DNA of 11,867 bases, from positions 1 through 11,867 of the forward strand of contig CAIZGA010000121.1 in assembly GCA_903932385.1 (NCBI GenBank), read 5' to 3'. This document shows positions 7,301 to 11,867 of the stretch, piece after piece. How positions within the stretch are numbered: the first letter of the stretch is position 1; each line of letters opens with the position of its first letter. The stretch is from an uncultured Acidobacteriota bacterium. Its GTDB lineage: Bacteria > Acidobacteriota > Terriglobia > Terriglobales > Acidobacteriaceae. A program made the position numbers and the translations under genes. The notes below the pieces were generated by a model. It had not been told where the DNA came from, ran no database searches, and was given only the letters and a program-made list of their open reading frames with translations.

Positions 7301-10300
7301 CGGTGACGTAGGCCAGAATTACTCGTCCGCAGTTTCGGCAACCGGCGGTAGCGGCAGCTTTACCTATACAGTCACTAGCGGTACGGCGTTGTCTGCAGAG
7401 ACGCTGACTCTGGCCAGCGGCGGCGGCATCACCGGCACGCCGACCACAACAGAAACCGCTGCTGCGGTCAGCATTAAGGCGACGGACTCCAACACCGGCA
7501 ATAGCGTCACCTCACCCTTCACGCTGACGATTTACGGTGCCATCACCTTCACCGGCACAGCTCTGCCCAGCGGCAACCAGGGCATCTCGTATACGGGATC
7601 GGTTGCGGCCACCGGCGGCAGCGGCAATTACAGTTACACAGTCACCAGCGGCACAGGCCTCTCCGCAGTCGGACTCACGCTGGGTTCCAACGGCAGCATC
7701 ACCGGATCGCCGAGTGGCACAGAAACCGGAGCCAGTGTTTCCATCAAGGCTACGGATACTTCCACTGGCCAATCCGTCACATCCAGCTTCACGTTGACGA
7801 TCTATGGCGGTATCAGCTTTACCGGCGGCACGCTGCAAAGCGGCAATCAGGGAAGCTTGTACTCAACCGGAGTCTCAGCCTCTGGCGGCAGCGGCACAAT
7901 AACCTACACTGTAGCCAGCGGTACAGCGCTCTCGGCAGTCAATCTAAGCCTCGCCAGCAACGGTTCCATTACCGGTACGCCCAATGCGACTGAAACCGGT
8001 GCAACGGTCAGCATCAAGGCCACCGACACCGTAACCGGCAATAGCGTTTCTGCCAATTTCACGCTGACGATTTACTCCGCCATCGTCTTCACCGGAACAA
8101 CGTTGCAGAACGGCCTGCAAGGCACAGCTTATACAGGCTCAGTCGCGGCCAGCGGAGGTAGCGGCAGCTACAACTACGTAGTTACTCTCGGCACGGCATT
8201 CTCTGCAGTCAACCTCACCCTGCAGCCGGGTGGTTCTATCACGGGCACGCCGAATGCTACGGAAAGTGCAGCCACAGTCAGCATCAAGGCGACGGATGCC
8301 AATACCGGTAACAACGTTACATCAATCTTTACGCTCACGGTCTATCCGGCGCTTAGCATCACTACAAACGCTACTTTGCCCAGCGGCATCAATGGCGGCT
8401 CCTATACAACAGTGAATCTGGCAGCAACCGGCGGCAGCGCTTCCGGATACACCTATAGTGTCCTCAGCGGCACGGGACTCTCGGCGGTTGGCCTGCAGCT
8501 TTCTTCGGGCGGAGCCATCAGCCTGATCGGCTCAACGCTGACCGGTTCAGAAACAAACGCTACCGTCACCATCCAGGTGAAGGACGGCTCGAACGATACG
8601 GCCTCGCAGGCCTTCACCCTTACTGTGTATCCAACGCTCAGCGTGGTCACTACCAGCGTGCCCAATGGTTCTGTCGGCGTTTCCTATAACAGCGGCAATC
8701 CGACGGCAACCGGCGGCACCGGCACATACTCAAGCTGGGCACTTACCAGCGGTGCAAGTTGTGTCAGCGGTGCGGGTCTCACCTTCAATACCAGTACCGG
8801 TGCCATCACCGGCGGCAGTCCGACAGCCGCCGCCTGCTCCATCGTTCTGCAGGTCACGGACTCGCTCGGCCATCAGGCTTCCAGTAGCACAATTCCGCTC
8901 AACATCTACGCTGGACTTACTATTACCAACGCAACCACATTGCCCAGCGGCATCAATGGCGGAACCTACGCTGTCACGCTAAATGCAGCCGGCGGCAGCG
9001 GGTCCGGTTACAGCTTCAGCATCACCAGCGGTGCCACCACGCTCAGCAGCGTTGGCCTGCAACTGAACTCATCCACCGGTGCCATCACCACCATCGGCAG
9101 CACGTTGACGGGAACGGAAACTTCGGCAACCTTCACCGTGAAGTTGACCGACAACGCCAGCAATACTTTCTCGCAGACCTTCACACTTACCATCTACCCG
9201 ACCATCACCTTCGCCAATGCGGCGCTTCCAGTCGGCGTAAATGGCGATACTTACTCTGGTGCAGTTTCAGCCAGTGGCGGCAGTGGTGGATTCACCTACA
9301 CCGTCACCAGCGGCACGGGTCTCTCGGCAGTCGGCCTGCAACTCAACACCAATGGCACCATCACACCTATCGCAACGGACATCACAAATACAGAGTCCAA
9401 CGGCTCGGTCACGATCCAGGCGAAAGACTCGAATAATGACACGGCGTCGGCAACCTTCACGCTTACTGTAAACGCCGCGCTCTCCATCACCACGACCGGC
9501 AGCCTGCCCGGTGCCAACATCGGCTCCACATATAGCGACACACTTGCTGCAACCGGCGGTGCGGGCAGCTATACATGGTCCTTTGTCACCGGAGGCTCGG
9601 CGCTCAACGGCATCGGCATTACGCTGAACTCCTCCACCGGTCAGTTGACCACCGGTAGCAACGACATTACCGGTACACCAAACACATACAACTTCACCGT
9701 CAAGGTGCAGGACACAAATGGCGACTCGGTAACCAGCGGTACTCTCAGCCTTACCACGATCTACGGGGCGCCTACCATCACTACCACCAACATTGCTTCA
9801 GCAACCGATGGCACACCCTACACGCAGAACTTCAACGCAACAGGTGGCAGTGGTAGCTATACGTGGAGCATCACCACTGGATCGTCTGCCATCTCCGCAC
9901 TCGGTCTCGGCATGACCACCAGCAGCAACGTCGGCGTGCTCTCTGGTACACCAACCAGCACCACGACCGGTACTGGCTTCACGGTGAAGGTCACAGATAC
10001 GGTCAGCACGCTCTCCACAACCGCGCCCTACACGATGATTGTGAACAGCGCTGCGGCTCCGGTCTGCACCTACACTGGCGCGAACAATGCCATCCTCAAT
10101 GGCCACTATGCCTTCCTGCTCGGTGGATTCGATCCCAATGGCAACCACTTCTCTGAAATCGGAGACTTCACAGCCAATGGCAGCGGTGCAATCTCCAGCG
10201 GCAACGCGGATGCGAACGCCGACCAGAACAACACGAAGTACAGTTCCGGCGAGTTGAACTTCACCTTCACCGGCACTTACGCCGTGGGCAACTCGACCTC

Positions 10301-11867
10301 TGACACGCGCGGCATGCTGACGCTTTCCAACGGAAGCTCTACCTCCACCGGTCTACCGGCCACAGGCTCCTACTGCTTCGCTGCAGATACAGTCGTCAGC
10401 GGCGTGGCGGAAAGCGGCCGCTTGATTGAGACCGACGGCTCCGGCTTTGTTCTCTCCGGCTACTTTGAAGAGCAGAACAATGGCGACTTCTCTAACTCGG
10501 GCATTGCAAATAGTTATGCCTTTGGTGTCTCGGGTGTGGATGGCACAACACCGAACCGTGTGGGCGCCATCGGCGTATTCACCATCAATTCCTCCGGTGC
10601 ACTTACCGCCGGCCAGATGGATCATTCCAAGTTCAGTTCCGGCAGTGTCACCTATGTTGCGGCTGACTCGTTCAGCACCAGTGCGACCTACAGCGGCTCT
10701 TCGATGGCCTCCAGTGGTCGCGGTACGCTCAAACTGGGCGATGGCTCCTCGGACAACATGAGCTTCATCACATATCTGGCGGGCAGCAATAAACTGTTCC
10801 TACTCGCCAGCAGCAACTCGTCGGAGCCGTTCCAGTACGGCCAGGCGGTTCAGCAAACCACCACTAACTTCACTACAGCCAATGCTAAGGGCAGCGGTGT
10901 CTTCCGCTCCTCCGGAACAGATGTCAGCGACCTGGCCTACCCGGTTGAAGAAGATCAGTTAGGCGTTGGAGTCTTCGACGGTGCCGGCAACTTCTCCGGC
11001 CTGTATGACAGCCACACCGGTCCCTATGTGGATTATCCCAACGGCACCGATAACTACGGCAATATCAAGCCAAACATTATCAGTGGTGCTACCTACAGCG
11101 TTGCCAACTCCAACGGATACCTCACATTGGCCGGCGCAGGCAACAACTCACCACGCTTCTACCTGAATGCTCCTGGGTCCGGTTTCGGCTTGAATTCCGA
11201 CAAGAACGTGTCGCTCTTCACCCTATATCCGCAAACGGCACCCAGTGGCGGAGTCTTCACTAACTCCATCCTCAATTCCACCTACCTGAGTGGTAGCTAT
11301 GCCATCGGCAACACGCCGGCACAGACTTACGGAATTGACGGAGCCAACAGCGTAGCCATCAGCAATTTCCCGGACGTATTTGATGGCGCTTACACCATGG
11401 ATAACGGCAACATGACCGGCACGTATGACACGGTCGGCGCACCTGGCACCAACAGCTATGTCTTCGTGCAGCAACCCGCCACATATACCTATGAGTTGGA
11501 TCCAGATTACGGCCCAACTTACGGGCGTGTGCTCTTCGATCAGGCCGGTGCTCTCGGCTCGGTTGGTTACGTTGTCTCGCCCACGCAGACCCTCATGATG
11601 CAGGCAGTCAGCGGCCAGAGCGGTCTGATGTCGGAAGCCGACCAGATCTCCACCACACTACCCAGCAACAACAACCTGCAGATTACTTCCAATCTGCTCA
11701 GCAGCGGCACAGTTGGAACTGGCTATTCCTTCCAACTTACGGCCACTGGCGGCTCTGGCACGTATAACAACTGGACCGTCAAATCTGGCACGGGTCTGTC
11801 AGCTGTTGGACTCACGCTTTCCTCCAGCGGTCTTATCTCCGGTACGCCAAACTCCACGGAGAGCCTG
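4386..11867 (+). CDS. Giant surface lipoprotein with tandem putative-Ig (He_PIG-type) repeats and an embedded acidobacterial beta-rich block (partial, 3' end off window)
   Basis: One uninterrupted frame of 2494 codons reaches the right edge. I checked the frame at many points and found no stop or shift. The N-terminus is a lipoprotein signal peptide: MRPSSFR, a hydrophobic stretch, then lipobox ITGC with Cys26, followed by Gly-Gly-Ser-Ser. Next come one Ig-like domain (about 30-118), 19 putative-Ig repeats (about 120-1891), a 520-residue non-Ig block (about 1900-2420) and a new putative-Ig repeat cut by the edge. The whole is rich in Gly, Ser and Thr and very poor in Cys. The layout fits a cell-surface or outer-membrane adhesin, scaffold or glycan-binding stalk. 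No protease, hydrolase or anchoring domain is seen, and one could lie in the missing C-terminus. It has its own promoter region and is not obviously in an operon with the transporter. Confidence 0.9.
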   Translation, partial: MRPSSFRSLFLVLALFALTVSFITGCGGSSTPTVHLSSTVTGIDQGQTVTITATTANDSGDGVTWALTGVGSLSSNTTTSVLYTAPASVTTATTVTITATSIKSATVTTTISITVEPPPAITTAAGALTAGQVGTANYSTTIATSGGVAPLTFTVASGALPNGLSLNASTGAITGTPSVSGGYNFSIKVTDSGSPALNATVAFSINIAAAPAITFSSSIPSSLPNATVGTAYSEQLSATGGAGTITYAINSGSLPPGLTLSSSGLISGNLTTPLYTGPGLHPYTRPLINPPVVPDVFSFTVKATDAYNDSAISGTYTINAVYPTMNITSSASLPNAVNGSAYGPFAVVATGGNGTYSTYSVNPANALTQYGLGISGTGAISGTTANVTATTVNNFTIQVQDSYGDYATQSASFTLYPTLAFTTPTTLPSGSVSAAYTGSIVATGGSGSGYTYAVTSGTGLSAVGLSLSSSGAITGTPATGQTETNAPFTVQVTDGAGNKASQTFNLTIYAGLGFSTSATLPAGEVGTIYSQSIVAVGGSGNYTYSITSGTGLSAVNLAMSGAGAITGTPNATETAGTITVKVLDNSTSLSTSSTFSLTVYPALSFSNGTLASGDVNSAYSSSVAATGGSGSYSYTVLSGTGLSAPGLSLATGGTITGTPSASENSGSVTIKVTDSANFSTTASFGITIYPAISFSGGALASGDVGQPYSGSVTGSGGSGSLTYSVASGTGLSAIGLTLNSNGTITGTPSASETGGTVSIKATDSTTGASVSSNFTITVYAAITFTGTAVPSGNQGIAYTGSVAATGGSGNYTYALQSGGGGITAVGLTLNSNGSITGTPNGTETSASFSVKVTDTSTNASVTSNFTITIYSGLTFSGATLASGNQSVSYSAAVSATGGSGNYSYTVVSGTGLSAVGLSLSTGGSITGTPNATESGAGVTIKVTDTSTNNSVSANFTLTIYSAISFPGAALTSGDVGQNYSSAVSATGGSGSFTYTVTSGTALSAETLTLASGGGITGTPTTTETAAAVSIKATDSNTGNSVTSPFTLTIYGAITFTGTALPSGNQGISYTGSVAATGGSGNYSYTVTSGTGLSAVGLTLGSNGSITGSPSGTETGASVSIKATDTSTGQSVTSSFTLTIYGGISFTGGTLQSGNQGSLYSTGVSASGGSGTITYTVASGTALSAVNLSLASNGSITGTPNATETGATVSIKATDTVTGNSVSANFTLTIYSAIVFTGTTLQNGLQGTAYTGSVAASGGSGSYNYVVTLGTAFSAVNLTLQPGGSITGTPNATESAATVSIKATDANTGNNVTSIFTLTVYPALSITTNATLPSGINGGSYTTVNLAATGGSASGYTYSVLSGTGLSAVGLQLSSGGAISLIGSTLTGSETNATVTIQVKDGSNDTASQAFTLTVYPTLSVVTTSVPNGSVGVSYNSGNPTATGGTGTYSSWALTSGASCVSGAGLTFNTSTGAITGGSPTAAACSIVLQVTDSLGHQASSSTIPLNIYAGLTITNATTLPSGINGGTYAVTLNAAGGSGSGYSFSITSGATTLSSVGLQLNSSTGAITTIGSTLTGTETSATFTVKLTDNASNTFSQTFTLTIYPTITFANAALPVGVNGDTYSGAVSASGGSGGFTYTVTSGTGLSAVGLQLNTNGTITPIATDITNTESNGSVTIQAKDSNNDTASATFTLTVNAALSITTTGSLPGANIGSTYSDTLAATGGAGSYTWSFVTGGSALNGIGITLNSSTGQLTTGSNDITGTPNTYNFTVKVQDTNGDSVTSGTLSLTTIYGAPTITTTNIASATDGTPYTQNFNATGGSGSYTWSITTGSSAISALGLGMTTSSNVGVLSGTPTSTTTGTGFTVKVTDTVSTLSTTAPYTMIVNSAAAPVCTYTGANNAILNGHYAFLLGGFDPNGNHFSEIGDFTANGSGAISSGNADANADQNNTKYSSGELNFTFTGTYAVGNSTSDTRGMLTLSNGSSTSTGLPATGSYCFAADTVVSGVAESGRLIETDGSGFVLSGYFEEQNNGDFSNSGIANSYAFGVSGVDGTTPNRVGAIGVFTINSSGALTAGQMDHSKFSSGSVTYVAADSFSTSATYSGSSMASSGRGTLKLGDGSSDNMSFITYLAGSNKLFLLASSNSSEPFQYGQAVQQTTTNFTTANAKGSGVFRSSGTDVSDLAYPVEEDQLGVGVFDGAGNFSGLYDSHTGPYVDYPNGTDNYGNIKPNIISGATYSVANSNGYLTLAGAGNNSPRFYLNAPGSGFGLNSDKNVSLFTLYPQTAPSGGVFTNSILNSTYLSGSYAIGNTPAQTYGIDGANSVAISNFPDVFDGAYTMDNGNMTGTYDTVGAPGTNSYVFVQQPATYTYELDPDYGPTYGRVLFDQAGALGSVGYVVSPTQTLMMQAVSGQSGLMSEADQISTTLPSNNNLQITSNLLSSGTVGTGYSFQLTATGGSGTYNNWTVKSGTGLSAVGLTLSSSGLISGTPNSTESL
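4473..4739 (+). other. N-terminal bacterial Ig-like domain of the giant lipoprotein
   Basis: Directly after the lipidated Cys, the sequence GVTWALTGVGSLSSNTTTS, then VLYTAP and TTATTVTITATS, has the pattern of Ig-like domains that often follow the lipobox in acidobacterial surface proteins. It differs from the downstream repeats, which carry the ITGTP motif, and probably acts as a stalk next to the membrane. Confidence 0.65.
5196..5270 (+). other. Proline-rich insertion in putative-Ig domain 2
   Basis: Unit 2 is about 114 residues long where its neighbours are about 90. The extra residues follow the ISG strand and contain seven prolines in about 24 residues, including LYTGPGLHPYTRP and NPPVVP. 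It is in frame and has no repeat elsewhere in the array. It would form an extended loop projecting from the sandwich, possibly a ligand or protease-exposed site. Confidence 0.6.
6456..8078 (+). repeat. Higher-order repeat: putative-Ig units 7-8-9 resemble 10-11-12
   Basis: Units 7 and 10 share SGDVGQ-x-YS; units 8 and 11 share AITFTGTA-x-PSGNQGI-x-YTGSVAATGGSGNY, with the DNA near 6726-6830 and 7539-7640 also closely alike; units 9 and 12 share SGNQ and SASGG/SATGG with SVSANFTLTIYSAI-like ends. The lag is 813 bases, that is three domains. This suggests growth of the array by duplication of a three-domain block followed by divergence. Confidence 0.5.
10083..11649 (+). other. Embedded non-Ig block of four spaced copies of a beta-rich module
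   Basis: Between putative-Ig units 19 and 20 lie about 520 residues with none of the ITGTP repeat signature. A G-x-F-x-x-x-G-x-(I/L/F)-x-x-G-x-x-D motif recurs: GDFTANGSGAISSGNAD at 10161, GVFTINSSGALTAGQMD at 10572, GVFDGAGNFSGLYD at 10968, and a weaker GAYTMDNGNMTGTYD at 11385. The spacings are 137, 132 and 139 codons. The opening LNGHYAFLLGGFDPNG resembles a sequence that I recall as common in acidobacterial surface lipoproteins of unknown function. I do not know a function for it. The regular spacing suggests four copies of one fold, or two copies of a double module. Confidence 0.6.
11676..11867 (+). repeat. Putative-Ig domain 20, cut by the window edge
   Basis: The array resumes after the block with SGTVGTGYSFQLTATGGSGTY, then SGTGLSAVGLTLSSSG and ISGTPNSTES. 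These closely match units 4-13, so the embedded block interrupts the array and does not end it. Confidence 0.8.

Larger units (their letters stand above)
4743..10058 (+). repeat. Tandem array of 19 putative-Ig (He_PIG-type) domains
   Basis: Each unit is a cadherin/Ig-like beta-sandwich of about 90 residues, with a G-x-x-Y near the start, ATGGSG, a SGTGLSAVGL-like strand, S-x-G-x-ITGTP, a VK(V/A)TD strand and an FTLTIY end. Domain starts that I can place are 4743, 5013, 5355, 5637, 5916, 6189, 6456, 6726, 6999, 7269, 7539, 7809, 8079, 8349, 8634, 8913, 9201, 9477 and 9768. From 6456 to 8349 the spacing is almost exactly 270 bases. Units 1-2 use the canonical LPxGLxL form, while most later ones use GTGLSAVGL. 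Such arrays usually serve as rigid extended stalks with possible calcium or glycan binding. No enzyme motif is seen. Confidence 0.85.

Noticed and set aside
7512..7838. Arg/Ala-rich minus-strand open frame of 108 codons
   Set aside because: It is antisense to putative-Ig unit 11 with no ribosome-binding site; the plus frame is continuous through it.
6456..8348. 270-base periodic repeats considered as a CRISPR array or tandem satellite
   Set aside because: The units are diverged coding domains kept in frame, with no constant short repeat and unique spacer pattern.
4386..11867. Possible frameshift or pseudogene in the long repeat gene
   Set aside because: The frame stays open throughout and domain boundaries keep the same phase from start to edge.

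Overview
The window looks like chromosomal DNA of a member of the Acidobacteriota (class Terriglobia). I infer this from protein style, not from a database search: the start of a secreted GH2 glycosidase, a BNR-propeller sialidase-like protein, a major facilitator transporter, and above all a giant lipoprotein built of an acidobacterial-type Ig-like domain, tandem putative-Ig (He_PIG-type) repeats and an 'LNGxYAF...G.FxxxGxGxIxxG' block. No tRNA, rRNA, CRISPR array, insertion sequence or integrase is visible.

Left part (1-4161) is a glycan-use cluster. On the minus strand, a secreted sialidase-like propeller (2813-1686) is followed after 94 bases by a secreted GH2 glycosidase of the exo-beta-glucosaminidase/endo-beta-mannosidase type (1591 to beyond the left edge). 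Diverging from them on the plus strand is a 12-helix MFS sugar or sugar-acid transporter ending at 4161. The two hydrolases would trim an outside or periplasmic glycan and the transporter would import a product. The divergent starts are crowded: an AT-rich near-palindrome (2854-2865) carries overlapping -10-like elements facing both ways. On the plus strand the best ribosome-binding site lies before an in-frame ATC rather than before an ATG.

The middle (4162-4385) is a 224-base intergenic region with strong regulatory signals: a CRP-type site (4171-4186), a TTTAAT element at the exact class II distance from it, a separate TTGACA-N18-TATAGT promoter (4275-4304), and a GGAGG ribosome-binding site 8 bases before the next ATG.

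The right part (4386-11867) is one open frame of 2494 codons that runs off the window. It encodes a lipoprotein: lipobox Cys26, one Ig-like domain, about 19 putative-Ig repeats of roughly 90 residues, then a 520-residue block made of four spaced copies of an uncharacterised beta-rich module, then the putative-Ig array resumes. It is most likely an outer-surface adhesin or scaffold. No catalytic domain is visible in the part seen. The embedded block, the three-domain higher-order repeat and the regulatory region are the parts most worth a second look; I do not see a clear new enzyme or defence system.
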